Counted from the first letter of the stretch, positions 17,050 to 26,250 are shown. The stretch: DNA of 64,000 bases from Verrucomicrobiota bacterium (GCA_025457615.1 JALOTZ010000002.1:1-64000), one strand, 5' to 3'. Made by a program: numbers and translations. Notes: generated by a model from the letters alone, not told the origin.

Positions 17050-18989
17050 TGGACGCTGAGGTAGGTGTAATCCTTGAGCCCGCGCTCGTAGTCCGCCAGC
17101 AATCGCATGCCCTCGCTGGGCTTCATGCGGTCGGACTTGATGGCGTCATCGACCTGCACCTTCATGCGCCGCTTCAATTCGTTCTCGTCGTACTGCACCG
17201 AGGTGAGAGCCTGGACGATGGTCGAACCTTCGAGCACTTCCTCGACGTAATAGCCGGTCGCCTCGTCAGGATCGAGGAACACGTGGACCTCGTTCACGCG
17301 GCCGAAGAGGTTGTGCAGGTCGCCCATGATGTCCTGGTAGGCGCCCATCAGGAAGAAACCGAGGTAGTAGGGCTCGATGCGACCGTTGCCGTCGGTACGC
17401 AACGGGTGGAGCGCGAGGGTGTCGCGCACGTCCTGCAGGTCAATGAACTTGTTGATCTGCCCGTCCGAATCACAGGTGATGTCCACCAGCGTGGCCTCCC
17501 GGTTGGGCTTCTCGTCCAGCCGCGCGATGGGCATGATCGGGAACAACTGTCCCAGTGCCCAGTGGTCGAGCAGGGATTGGAACACGGAGAAATTGCAGAG
17601 GTATTGGTCGCTGAGCCGGTCCTTGAGCTCGCGGATTTCCTCGGGCACATAGGCTTGTCCTCTGAAATGTCCCACCACCTCGCGGCTGATCTCCCAGTAG
17701 AGCTGCTCCACCTTGGCCTTGTCCGGCAAATCCATCATGCCCAGGGTGAACATGTGCTGGGCATCGTCCCGGTGCTCCAGGGCATCGTGGAAGGCTTCGA
17801 GCTTGTTCAGGCGATCGAGGTTCTGGCGGATGTGCAACAATTCCTTCACCAGAGCGTGCTCGTTCGCGCCGTATTGAAAGGCCGTGTCGTCGCGCAGCTT
17901 CTGGATGGAGCCGAACACCTCCACGATCAGCACACTGTGATGCGCCACCAGGGCGCGTCCGCTTTCGCTGATGATGTCCGGATGCGGCACCTGTTCGGCG
18001 TCGCACACATCGCCCACATAATACACCACGTCGTTGGTGTACTCCTGCAGGGTATAGTTGGTGGAGCTGTCGAACGCGGACCGGCTGCCGTCGTAGTCCA
18101 CGCCCAGCCCGCCCCCGACATCGAGGAACTCGATCGGGAAACCCATCTTGTGCAGCTTGGCGTAGAAGCGGCTGGCCTCCTGGACGGCCTTCTTGACGGT
18201 GAGGATGTCGGGCACCTGGGAACCAATGTGGAAGTGCAGGAGTTTGAGGCTGTGGACGAGGTTCTCGGCGCGCAACAGTTCGGTGGCCGCGAGGATCTCG
18301 GCGGTGCTCAGGCCGAACTTGGCGTTCTCGCCGCCGCTGCCGGACCAGCGTCCGGACCCCTTGGCCAGCAGGCGCACGCGCAGCCCGACCTGGGGTTCGA
18401 TGCCGAGCTGGCGGGACACGGTGATGATCTGGCGCAGTTCCTCGAGCTTTTCCACGACCATGATCACCTTCTTGTTGAGCTTGATGCCCAGCAGCGCCAT
18501 GCGGATGAAATCGGCGTCCTTGTAGCCGTTGCAGATGATCAGGCTGCCGCCGTTGTCCTGGAGGGCCAGCCCGGCGAACAGTTCGGGCTTGCTGCCCACC
18601 TCCAGGCCGAAGTCGTAGGGCTTGCCCGCATCGAGGATCTCCTCCACCACCTCGCGTAACTGGTTGACCTTGATCGGGAACACGCCGCGATACCGGCCCT
18701 GGTAACTGAACTCGGCGGTGGAATTGCGGAAGGCCTGATTGAGCGATTGCACCCGGTGCCGCAGGATGTCCTGGAACCGGATCAGCAGCGGCATCTTCAG
18801 CCCGCGCCCCCGGGCTTCCTCAATCACATCCGTCAAATCCACCTCGCAGCCGGCATCCAGTTGCGGCTTGGCCACCACGTGACCGGCCTCGTTCACGTCA
18901 AAGTAGTCCGCCCCCCAGCGGCGGATGTTGTAAAGGTCGCGCGCGGACTGGATCGTCCACGTATCGTTGGCGTCAGAGGATGGGCTCAT
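17046..18989 (-). CDS. speA: Biosynthetic arginine decarboxylase
   Basis: A PLP enzyme that turns arginine into agmatine, feeding agmatine deiminase (aguA at 3087). The 647 residues match the SpeA family. The PLP lysine is K107 in GVFPIKVNQ. HFHIGSQ, LDVGGGLGVDYDGS and SESGRAL are the barrel motifs, and the C-terminal domain has FFLMGAYQDIMGDLHNLFG. The start MSPSSDANDTWTI at 18989 is the first good ATG. It overlaps a membrane protein gene by four bases. Confidence 0.95.
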   Translation of the reverse strand: MSPSSDANDTWTIQSARDLYNIRRWGADYFDVNEAGHVVAKPQLDAGCEVDLTDVIEEARGRGLKMPLLIRFQDILRHRVQSLNQAFRNSTAEFSYQGRYRGVFPIKVNQLREVVEEILDAGKPYDFGLEVGSKPELFAGLALQDNGGSLIICNGYKDADFIRMALLGIKLNKKVIMVVEKLEELRQIITVSRQLGIEPQVGLRVRLLAKGSGRWSGSGGENAKFGLSTAEILAATELLRAENLVHSLKLLHFHIGSQVPDILTVKKAVQEASRFYAKLHKMGFPIEFLDVGGGLGVDYDGSRSAFDSSTNYTLQEYTNDVVYYVGDVCDAEQVPHPDIISESGRALVAHHSVLIVEVFGSIQKLRDDTAFQYGANEHALVKELLHIRQNLDRLNKLEAFHDALEHRDDAQHMFTLGMMDLPDKAKVEQLYWEISREVVGHFRGQAYVPEEIRELKDRLSDQYLCNFSVFQSLLDHWALGQLFPIMPIARLDEKPNREATLVDITCDSDGQINKFIDLQDVRDTLALHPLRTDGNGRIEPYYLGFFLMGAYQDIMGDLHNLFGRVNEVHVFLDPDEATGYYVEEVLEGSTIVQALTSVQYDENELKRRMKVQVDDAIKSDRMKPSEGMRLLADYERGLKDYTYLSVQ

Positions 18990-19236
18990 CAGAATCGCAT
19001 CAATCGCGCGCAGGATAGAAAGCCTGCGGGGGATTTCAATGATCGGAATGGAAAATCTGAAGGGATGTCCCGAACCGGTTCGCCACCCCGGCGCCCGAAC
19101 TCACGATTCCGCAGGCGCCCGCAGATTCGGCCGTCTGCCGGTCCAGGGCGCGGTGGCGCCAGTCGATGAAGATCCAGCGAGCGAGCGGGAGGAGGTCCGC
19201 TTTCTGGGGATTGCCGCGTTCGCGCGGTTGGGGTTC

Positions 19237-19653
19237 CTACGAGGCTTGAGGGTGTCCATCGAGACACTCGCGAATGGTCTCCAGGAGGTGTGGAATGTCG
19301 ATCGGCTTTTGGAAGACCGCTGCTGCCCCGGCAGCCAGCGCACTGTCTTGATGCTGCTGGACGTCATCGGAAGTGATGATGATGGCCGGAGCGCTGCCGG
19401 CGGCGCCGGTCATTCGCATCCACTGGATGATCTGGAACCCGTCCCAGGTGCCGCCGCTTTGGTTGATGTCCGGGGGGAAGTTGATGTCCATGATGACAAG
19501 ATCCGGATGGAGTCGGCGCGCTTCCGCTAGGGCCTCACTGCCGTCCACCGCCGTGGATGTCTCGTATCCGGCGGACTCCAGTTTGATCTCCAATGACTTC
19601 AACACCGTGAGGCTGTCGTCGGCAATCAGTATTCGCTTCTTGCTCATGTTCAT
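19237..19653 (-). CDS. Single-domain CheY-like response regulator
   Basis: A receiver-only protein of about 137 residues. RILIADDSLTVLKSLEIKLE gives the acidic pair, LVIMDINFP the phosphoacceptor Asp, and FQKPID the conserved Lys, with a Thr/Ser position in IIITSDD. There is no output domain, so it should act by protein-protein contact. Two in-frame ATGs (19653 and 19647) exist, and a CAGGAG sits upstream with better spacing to 19647. It is divergent from the pseudopilin genes, so a role in pilus control or twitching is plausible but only from position. Confidence 0.88.
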   Translation of the reverse strand: MNMSKKRILIADDSLTVLKSLEIKLESAGYETSTAVDGSEALAEARRLHPDLVIMDINFPPDINQSGGTWDGFQIIQWMRMTGAAGSAPAIIITSDDVQQHQDSALAAGAAAVFQKPIDIPHLLETIRECLDGHPQAS

Positions 19654-20009
19654 GCTCCTGCGGGACCGGGCTGTCGGGAAGCGAGAAAGCAAGTCCGGCT
19701 CCAGACGCGCCGGATGCCAGGCCGTTGTGGCACAGATTCCGCGAACCGTGCCGGCGAGCGAGCACAGCCTGGGCAGGAATACGGAGATAGGGACCGTGGA
19801 AATTCTCAGGGACGAGATGGATCCGTGTCGGCGGCCCAAGGGGACCTGTCCTTGCTCGGGACAAGTCTGACCACGGTCCGGACAGAACAGCGAGCTGAAC
19901 CGAGGGTGGTTCTCAGAGGCATGAAAATTCAGGCCTTCTGCCGGGTGGCACATGCCATGCCCTTTGGGACATGGAAACAGAGGAACAAGACACAACAGGC
20001 GTAACGCAA
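19654..20009. other. Divergent intergenic region with promoter signals
   Basis: The region lies between the response regulator and the first pseudopilin module. It holds the -24/-12 element at 19947-19960. No gene is supported in the remainder. Confidence 0.5.
19947..19960 (+). promoter_or_regulatory. Sigma-54 (-24/-12) promoter, pilin module 1
   Basis: The sequence TGGCACATGCCATGCC has GG and GC exactly 10 bases apart, the invariant core of RpoN promoters (consensus TGGCAC-N5-TTGCA). The predicted start near 19972 gives a leader of about 38 bases before the ATG at 20010. An element of the same layout precedes module 2. Confidence 0.6.
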
Positions 20010-20477
20010 ATGAAGTTTTCAGGTCGTATCTGTCGCAAGCTCCACCGTAGCACCGCGGGGTTCACTCTCCCGGAAGTGATCATGGCCAGCAGCATCCTGA
20101 GCATCTGCGCGGCGGGGATCATGGGCGCCTTTGCCAGCGGGTTTCGAATCGTGGCCATGACCCAGGAGAACCAGCGTGCCACCCAGGTCCTGATCGAGGC
20201 AACCGAGATCGTCCGGCTCTACAGTTGGGACCAGCTCCACACGCCGGGATTCGTGCCGACCACCTTCACGGAATACTACGACCCCAGCACGCACGGCGGG
20301 GTCACCTACACAGGGGCGATCGCCATCACCTCCGCTCCGGTGGACATGCCGGCGAGCTACCGCAGCAACATCAATTTCCTCACCGTGACCCTCAACTGGA
20401 ACACCGCGGGGATACCCCGCCAACGGTCGCTGACGACGATGATCGCCAAGGATGGAGTGCAGAATTATGTGTATTAG
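20010..20477 (+). CDS. Type IV pilin-like pseudopilin, module 1 gene A
   Basis: A 155-residue protein with a prepilin peptidase site: STAGFTLPEVIMASSILSIC, cut after Gly, with Phe+1 and Glu+5 and then a hydrophobic helix. The remainder is a short globular pseudopilin domain ending DGVQNYVY. The start is the ATG at 20010, downstream of a -24/-12 promoter. The last bases overlap the start of the next gene (20467). Its counterpart at 22953 has the same layout and ends NGLQNYVYDR, showing duplication of the module. Confidence 0.88.
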   Translation: MKFSGRICRKLHRSTAGFTLPEVIMASSILSICAAGIMGAFASGFRIVAMTQENQRATQVLIEATEIVRLYSWDQLHTPGFVPTTFTEYYDPSTHGGVTYTGAIAITSAPVDMPASYRSNINFLTVTLNWNTAGIPRQRSLTTMIAKDGVQNYVY

Positions 20478-21027
20478 GACCAGATCCGGGCACCGGGGGT
20501 GGACGCTGATCGAGATGATGGTGGCGATCGGCGTGTTTTCGATCGGAGCGGCGGCGCTCATGAGCCTGTTCCTCTACAGCATCCGCAGCATGGCCGCCCT
20601 TTCGAACTATACCGCTCTGGATCGCATGAACCAGCAGGCGATGGATCTGCTCACGCGCGAGATTCGGCAGTCCAAGATGGTGGTGGATTACACCACCAAC
20701 CTTCTCCAGATTGTGAATGGAGATGGAGATACCGTTTACTATTACTTCGTCGGAAGCGGCGTGGATCGTCTCTACCGTCTGGTGCAAAAGCCCAGCGGCA
20801 TCTGGAGTTTCGACGTGTTGCTCGAAGACTGCCAGCTGATCGATTTCCATGTCGGTCAGCGCAACCTGCACTCCAACTCCTGGAACTATTTCCCTCCAAC
20901 CAAAGGCGAATTCCAGACCACGGCCAAGGTCATTGACCTGAGTTGGAAGACCAGCCGACGGCTTCCGAACGGGCTGGTGAATAGCGAGGACGTCCAGACC
21001 GCCAAGATTGTGATTCGCAAGAAGTGA
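20467..21027 (+). CDS. Pseudopilin, module 1 gene B
   Basis: The protein has about 186 residues. The prepilin motif RGWTLIEMMVAIGVFSIGAA has the required Glu+5 and a membrane helix, but the residue before the helix suggests cleavage at RG|WTLIE. The middle contains LLTREIRQSKMVVDYTTN, like PilW/GspJ minor pilins, and it ends SEDVQTAKIVIRKK. The start at 20467 overlaps gene A by 11 bases; an earlier ATG at 20452 is also in frame. The counterpart at 23452 ends ESVQTAKIVIRN. Confidence 0.85.
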   Translation: MCIRTRSGHRGWTLIEMMVAIGVFSIGAAALMSLFLYSIRSMAALSNYTALDRMNQQAMDLLTREIRQSKMVVDYTTNLLQIVNGDGDTVYYYFVGSGVDRLYRLVQKPSGIWSFDVLLEDCQLIDFHVGQRNLHSNSWNYFPPTKGEFQTTAKVIDLSWKTSRRLPNGLVNSEDVQTAKIVIRKK

Positions 21028-21039
21028 ATAAGGACAGGT

Positions 21040-22725
21040 ATGAAGATTAGATTCGGTTCCAAGTCCGGCGAGCAGGGTACCGCCCTGATGGTCACCCTGT
21101 TCCTGTGCACCTTCATGCTGCTGAGTGTTGTGGGCTACCTGATGAATGCCCGGCATCAGCAGTACATCGGTCAGCGGGCGCAGGTCTGGAACATGTCCAT
21201 CTCCGTGGCCGAAGCCGGTATCGAAGAAGGACTCCAGCATCTGAACGCCAACAGCCCCAATCTGGAACAGGGAGGCTGGACGCGTAACGGTACCACTTAC
21301 CAACGGGCCCAGACCCTCTCCGGGAATTCACGCTATGTCATCACCATCAACGCGTTCGACATCAACAACCCCGTTCTCACAGCCATCGGGTACCACGAGG
21401 CCCCGGTGTTCGGTGGTTCAAGCGCCGGCACGACCGGGCAAAGTGATTCGACGCTCCAAACCTCCATCGCCCAGAGCATCAACCGGACGATCGAAGTGCG
21501 AGCCACGCGTCGTGATGGACTGTTTCGGGGCGCGCTGATTGCCAAGGAGGGCGTGGACCTGAACGGCAACGGTGTCAGCACTGACAGTTTCGACTCGACC
21601 AATCCGCTTTACAGCAACAGCGGGCGCTACCCGGCCGGCAATCTGGCCAAGCTGCGAAGCAACGGCGACGTCTATGTCAACTCCAGCCTCTTGAACGCCG
21701 CGAATGTGGGCAATTCAGACATTCACGGCTGCTTGGTCGTCGGGCCGGGAGGGCTACCCAACTTGGGGCCTAACGGCGGGGTCGGTTCCTACCCTTGGCG
21801 CTTGGCCGGCAATAATGGCATCCAAACGGGCTACTTCCGGGATGACAGCAATTTCACCTTCCCGGATGTCGAAATCCCGTACACGTTTGGCGCTACGCCG
21901 GCCCCGGGCACCGTGTCCACCACAAATATCACGGTGAGCAGTGGAACCACCACCACCGCCAGTTATCCCAGTCCGGCACCGGCTTCTGGAGTTATCACCA
22001 ACATCAGCTACGCAACCACGTCGGTCCAGCCCAGCCCGGTTCCGTCTGGCATGGTCGTCAATACGCTGACCACCTACTCTTCCAGTTCGAGCTATCCGCC
22101 CCCCGGCACCTATGTGGGGGAGGTGAGGAGGCAGGGATCCAAGTACTACTACAATCGGATCACGGGTTACTCCTATACCTATCCTGTTTACACCTACAGC
22201 TACAATACTTACACGACCAACTACGTGGTGACATCGCGAGCCTACGACTACATCATCAACGGGGGCCACCCCAGCCTGGCGCCTGTCAATTACTATGTGG
22301 ATGAGATTGAGGGCAGTGTCTTCGTGCGCGGCAATGCGCGGTTGGTGGTTCGGGATGGCTTCTCCGGCGAAATCTTCATCAATTCGGATGGCAAGCTGGA
22401 GGCCTATGTCGGCGGGTCCTCCATCAGTGTGAGTGGCAATGGGGTTATCAATGACAGTGGATATGCCGCCAATTGCATTATCTGGTGCACGGCCAGTGTG
22501 ACCAGCATGGATTTCAGCGGGAATGCGGAGATCACGGGCGTCATCTATGCCCCCCAGGCCGACCTGAAGCTCAACGGGGGCGGACACCTTCCCTTTGACT
22601 TCACCGGTTCGCTTGTCGTCAACTCCGCCAAGTTGGACGGCCACTTCAGTTTCCACTACGACGAAGCCCTGCGAAGCTACAATTCCAACGCCCGTTATCT
22701 GGTGACCTCCTGGAACGAGATTTGA
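21040..22725 (+). CDS. PilX-like large surface/pilus-tip protein, module 1 gene C
   Basis: A 561-residue protein. The N-terminus (GEQGTALMVTLFLCTFMLLS) is a PilX-type class III prepilin start with one membrane helix, and VAEAGIEEGLQ follows as is common in PilX-like proteins. Residues about 285-410 are rich in Ser, Thr, Pro and Tyr with a YSYTYPVYTYSYNTYTTNY stretch. The C-terminal domain, with ITGVIYAPQADLKLNGGG and GHFSFHYDEAL, resembles the DUF7305 beta-helix-like domain. Likely exposed at a pilus or pseudopilus tip. It is paralogous to 24022-25461. Confidence 0.8.
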   Translation: MKIRFGSKSGEQGTALMVTLFLCTFMLLSVVGYLMNARHQQYIGQRAQVWNMSISVAEAGIEEGLQHLNANSPNLEQGGWTRNGTTYQRAQTLSGNSRYVITINAFDINNPVLTAIGYHEAPVFGGSSAGTTGQSDSTLQTSIAQSINRTIEVRATRRDGLFRGALIAKEGVDLNGNGVSTDSFDSTNPLYSNSGRYPAGNLAKLRSNGDVYVNSSLLNAANVGNSDIHGCLVVGPGGLPNLGPNGGVGSYPWRLAGNNGIQTGYFRDDSNFTFPDVEIPYTFGATPAPGTVSTTNITVSSGTTTTASYPSPAPASGVITNISYATTSVQPSPVPSGMVVNTLTTYSSSSSYPPPGTYVGEVRRQGSKYYYNRITGYSYTYPVYTYSYNTYTTNYVVTSRAYDYIINGGHPSLAPVNYYVDEIEGSVFVRGNARLVVRDGFSGEIFINSDGKLEAYVGGSSISVSGNGVINDSGYAANCIIWCTASVTSMDFSGNAEITGVIYAPQADLKLNGGGHLPFDFTGSLVVNSAKLDGHFSFHYDEALRSYNSNARYLVTSWNEI

Positions 22726-22876
22726 GAAGCTGGGAATTGCTCCGTTCTCAAAACCGAAACTCCCCCGGGTCCAGCGCCCGGTTCTTGAGGGTCCTGTTCC
22801 GGGACGGATCAGTCCGAGGGGATACAGGAGCTTGCAGAAACCCGACCTCCAAGGCTATCTGAGGTTAGTCCCGGTT

Positions 22877-22890
22877 GGCACGCCGGATGC
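22877..22890 (+). promoter_or_regulatory. Sigma-54 (-24/-12) promoter, pilin module 2
   Basis: TTGGCACGCCGGATGCG has GG-N10-GC spacing and the preferred TTGGCACG box. A start near 22902 gives a leader of about 50 bases before the ATG at 22953. It lies in the 227-base gap between the two pilin modules. Confidence 0.65.
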
Positions 22891-22952
22891 GTTCAAATCC
22901 CTGAGTATTCTAACGGACAAGGATTTGTTTCAGGAAACCATAAGTCGTAGCC

Positions 22953-23441
22953 ATGAGGATTTTAGGTAGGTCCAACCCAGCCCGCTCGCCTTCGCTCCTG
23001 GCGGGATTTACGCTCCCCGAGGTCGTCATCGCGGTGGGGATTCTTGGGGTCAGCTTCGTTTCACTTTATGCCGGCATGTCCGCCGGGTTTGCCATGACGC
23101 AAGTGTCCCGGGAAAACCTGCGGGCGACTCAGATCATGGTCGAGAAAATGGAGGGCATCCGCCTGTTCAACTGGAATCAGGTGGTCGCCAGCAACATGAT
23201 CCCCACCCAGTTCGCCACCCGCTATTATCCCAACGTCGGCGGAGCCAAGGCCACCGGCATTGCCTACAACGGGACGATCAGCATCACCAACGCGACGCTG
23301 AATCCGGCGCCCTCCTATGCCAGCAACCTCCGTTTCGTGACCGTGGGTGTGGAGTGGCAGTCTGGGGACGTCGCGCGTCGCCGCACCATGACCACTATGG
23401 TGTCGAGGAACGGGCTGCAGAATTACGTCTATGATCGCTAG
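22953..23441 (+). CDS. Type IV pilin-like pseudopilin, module 2 gene A
   Basis: A 162-residue counterpart of the gene at 20010. LLAGFTLPEVVIAVGILGVS is a standard prepilin cleavage site and helix. ENLRATQIMVEKMEGIRLFNWNQ parallels ENQRATQVLIEATEIVRLY in module 1, and the tail NGLQNYVYDR matches. Upstream is its own -24/-12 promoter. It overlaps the frame of the next gene slightly. Confidence 0.88.
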   Translation: MRILGRSNPARSPSLLAGFTLPEVVIAVGILGVSFVSLYAGMSAGFAMTQVSRENLRATQIMVEKMEGIRLFNWNQVVASNMIPTQFATRYYPNVGGAKATGIAYNGTISITNATLNPAPSYASNLRFVTVGVEWQSGDVARRRTMTTMVSRNGLQNYVYDR

Positions 23442-23451
23442 GGACTTGACC

Positions 23452-24003
23452 ATGAAGCTATCCGGACAGAGCAGATCCCATCCGTCCAATTTCGCGCGCA
23501 CCAATGCCTTCACACTGGTGGAGGTTATGGTGGCGATGGGGTTGGGGGTCTTCGTGCTCGCCATTGTCGCCGTCCTCACCATGTTCACCGTGCGCAGCTT
23601 CGTCGCGATGGGCAACTACAACGACCTCGAGCGTGCCAGCACCCGGGCGCTCGACACCATGAGCCGGGAGGTGCGGCAGGCGGCGTCAGTCGTCAGTTTC
23701 ACCACCAATCGCGTGCAGTTGCGCACGCTCAACGGTATCGCACTGACCTATGAATATGATCCGGACGCCGAAACCCTGACCCAAATCAAGGGGGCCGACA
23801 GCCAGATCCTTTTGGAACAATGCGATTACCTGAAATTCAACATCTCCCAGCGGAACCCATCGAATAATTTCAATTTCTACCCTGCTTCCACCGTTTCCCA
23901 GGCCAAGTTGCTGGATGTGAGTTGGCGGTGCTCGCGCCGAATCTTGGGGTCCAAATTGAATACCGAGAGTGTCCAAACCGCCAAGATCGTCATTCGCAAT
24001 TAG
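23452..24003 (+). CDS. Pseudopilin, module 2 gene B
   Basis: A 183-residue counterpart of the gene at 20467. NAFTLVEVMVAMGLGVFVLA is the prepilin motif, though the residue before Phe is Ala rather than the usual Gly. LDTMSREVRQAASVVSFTTN corresponds to the module 1 LLTREIRQSKMVVDYTTN, and the end is ESVQTAKIVIRN. The ATG at 23452 lies just past the stop of gene A; an earlier in-frame ATG at 23431 overlaps it. Confidence 0.85.
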   Translation: MKLSGQSRSHPSNFARTNAFTLVEVMVAMGLGVFVLAIVAVLTMFTVRSFVAMGNYNDLERASTRALDTMSREVRQAASVVSFTTNRVQLRTLNGIALTYEYDPDAETLTQIKGADSQILLEQCDYLKFNISQRNPSNNFNFYPASTVSQAKLLDVSWRCSRRILGSKLNTESVQTAKIVIRN

Positions 24004-24021
24004 TATCCCGGAGAACGTCGT

Positions 24022-25461
24022 ATGAGAATTCCAACATTCCGCAGACCGTCGGAGGCCGGCAGCGTGCTGGCCACCACGATGGTCATCACCTTCGTCATTG
24101 GGGCCACGCTTGCCAGCTTCTTGCTGCTCACCCAGCATCAGACCTTCGCCAACTCTCGGTCCCAGTCTTGGAACCAGTCCATTGCCGTGGCTGAAGCGGG
24201 AGTGGAGGATGCCCTGCAGATGATCAACAAGTACAGCTACGACAGCCAGAAGCTGCTGGACTGGAGCACCGGGGCGTCTCTCTCTCAGGATCAATGGACC
24301 AGCTACGGCCCGGATGCCTACTACACCGTTCGCTTGCTCGGAAACGACAACCGCGCCTACTACATTGTCATCATCACCAACCGCATTCCCGCCGCGCCCA
24401 CCATTACAGCCTACGGGTTCCTCCGCTATGACTATGAGTACCAGCGCATTCCCGTGGCCACCGCCGCAGCCGGGACGACAAGTGGTGGCTTCCAGAGCCG
24501 GTACCTACGCCGGGTGGTGCAGGTCGACACACGGCGGGACGCCCTCTGGTCTCTGGCCATGCTGGCGGACCGGCAAATCGATTTCAAAGGCAACAGAATC
24601 GCCACTGACAGTTTCAACTCGGCGGATCCGAATGCCAGTTATTGGGCCCCAGGCGCCACGTACGGCGTCTATGATGCGGCGAAACGCAATGACAAAGGGG
24701 ATGTTGCGAGCAATTATGACATCATTGATTCCGTGAACCTCGGAATTGCGGATATCATGGGCCACGTCAGCACGGGACCCGGAGGAACGATTTCTATCGG
24801 GCCGAATGGATCCGCGGGTTCCGAAGCCTGGGTGTCCAGCGGAAGCACCGGCATTCAGCCGGGCTATTCCAGCGATGACATGAACGTCCGTCTGAATGAT
24901 GTCGCCTTGCCTGAAGCCATGTGGTCCGCGCTCCCCGATGCAGGCAAGAAGGGGGTGGTGATCAACGGGGTCACTTACCGGCATGTCATCTCCTCCAGCG
25001 GAGATTACAAGGCATCGACACTGAGCGGCAGCGTGTACGTGCAATCAGGGGTCAATGCGCGCGTCTGGCTCACGGACAGTGTGAGTTTGACCGGCAAGGA
25101 TGAGATTCGCATCAATCCCACTGCCCAGCGGCTGACAGTTTACATGGGCGGAAGCCAGTTCAAACTCGGGGGGAATGGTGTGGCCAATGAAACTGGTAAC
25201 GCTGCGGCGTTTCTCTATTTCGGCCTGCCCACCAACACCGAGATTGTCTTTGGTGGCAACGCCGCCTTCACGGGCGCGATCTACGCCAACCACGCGGATT
25301 TCACCCTTGGTGGTGGCGGCAACAACAGCTACGACTTTGTTGGGGCCAGTGTGACCCGCACGGTGAAAATGAACGGCCACTTCAATTTTCACTATGACGA
25401 GAACCTGGCCAACATCGGACCCAGCCGGGGGTTCATCCCCACGAGTTGGGCGGAGCGTTGA
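24022..25461 (+). CDS. PilX-like large surface/pilus-tip protein, module 2 gene C
   Basis: A 479-residue paralogue of the gene at 21040. The N-terminal helix (SVLATTMVITFVIGATLASF) is followed by SIAVAEAGVEDALQ. The C-terminal domain has FTGAIYANHADFTLGGGG and MNGHFNFHYDENL, closely matching module 1. It lacks the Ser/Tyr-rich insert of its partner. It ends the module, with a strong terminator 28 bases downstream. Confidence 0.82.
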   Translation: MRIPTFRRPSEAGSVLATTMVITFVIGATLASFLLLTQHQTFANSRSQSWNQSIAVAEAGVEDALQMINKYSYDSQKLLDWSTGASLSQDQWTSYGPDAYYTVRLLGNDNRAYYIVIITNRIPAAPTITAYGFLRYDYEYQRIPVATAAAGTTSGGFQSRYLRRVVQVDTRRDALWSLAMLADRQIDFKGNRIATDSFNSADPNASYWAPGATYGVYDAAKRNDKGDVASNYDIIDSVNLGIADIMGHVSTGPGGTISIGPNGSAGSEAWVSSGSTGIQPGYSSDDMNVRLNDVALPEAMWSALPDAGKKGVVINGVTYRHVISSSGDYKASTLSGSVYVQSGVNARVWLTDSVSLTGKDEIRINPTAQRLTVYMGGSQFKLGGNGVANETGNAAAFLYFGLPTNTEIVFGGNAAFTGAIYANHADFTLGGGGNNSYDFVGASVTRTVKMNGHFNFHYDENLANIGPSRGFIPTSWAER

Positions 25462-25488
25462 TTTCCTCTGGGTCGGGAGTTGGTTGGG

Positions 25489-25518
25489 CAGGCGCCGCAT
25501 TGTCGCGGCGCCTGTTTT
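25489..25518 (+). terminator. Rho-independent terminator after pilin module 2
   Basis: The perfect 10-bp stem CAGGCGCCGC/GCGGCGCCTG with a 6-base loop is followed by TTTT. Confidence 0.85.
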
Positions 25519-25584
25519 GCTCCCGGGACCGATCTTGGTGGGTCCACTGGCTTGGCTTCTGCTGCCTCCCCGCTGCGGCACTGT

Positions 25585-26250
25585 ATGAATCGCAGATCGT
25601 CCACATTGATCGGAGTTGCGTTGTTGGCAGCGGGTTATGCCTTTCCCGCTTCCGGGGCAACACTGGCAACCTACACCTTTCCTGGAGCCGACCCAGCCGG
25701 AGACACCAACGCGCCGACAGCAACCAATTTGACCTTCACGGCGTTCAGTCGGGTGAACGTGAGTGCGGTCAGCGTGTCCGAGTTGTTCGAGAGCGCGAGC
25801 TGGACGACCGCGGGCACCCAGAATCCGGGAGAGTACGTCCAGTTCACCGTGACTCCGGCCACCAACTTCACCCTGAGCCTGACGACTCTCTCCTTTGATG
25901 TGCAGCGCAGCGTGGACAAGCGGACCGGCGGTGAGAAGGATGGCCCACTGAACAGCGAAGTGCGGATCTTCACGGGGGTCAGCCTGACTTTGGTGGATTC
26001 GCAGAACTTCAGTCCGGTCGGTGCCTGGCAGAACGTGGTGGTGAACTTCAGCAATTTCACAAGCATGGACGGTGAGACGGTGACCATTCGGCTCTATGGC
26101 TGGTCTTCCGGCCACCAGAACGGTTGGCTGGCGCTGGACAATGTCAGGCTGGAGGGATCCCTCTCGCCGGTGCCCGAACCTTCGCCCACCGTGTTGGTGT
26201 CCTGTGGCTTCCTCGTATTCTTTGTGCGCTGCGCCCTCCGCCGACGGTGA
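25585..26250 (+). CDS. PEP-CTERM sorted secreted protein
   Basis: A 221-residue exported protein. The N-terminal signal peptide (MNRRSSTLIGVALLAAGYAF) is cut near PASGA. The middle is a beta-rich domain containing LDNVRLEG, typical of these proteins. The C-terminus is a PEP-CTERM sorting tag: VPEPSPTVLVSC, a hydrophobic helix, then an Arg cluster (RCALRRR). Such proteins are processed by exosortase and usually reach the outer surface; no exosortase gene is in the window. The ATG at 25585 is chosen because it begins the signal peptide. Confidence 0.85.
   Translation: MNRRSSTLIGVALLAAGYAFPASGATLATYTFPGADPAGDTNAPTATNLTFTAFSRVNVSAVSVSELFESASWTTAGTQNPGEYVQFTVTPATNFTLSLTTLSFDVQRSVDKRTGGEKDGPLNSEVRIFTGVSLTLVDSQNFSPVGAWQNVVVNFSNFTSMDGETVTIRLYGWSSGHQNGWLALDNVRLEGSLSPVPEPSPTVLVSCGFLVFFVRCALRRR

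Noticed and set aside
22726-22952. Riboswitch between the pilin modules
   Set aside because: Only weak hairpins are seen; the sigma-54 promoter accounts for the region.
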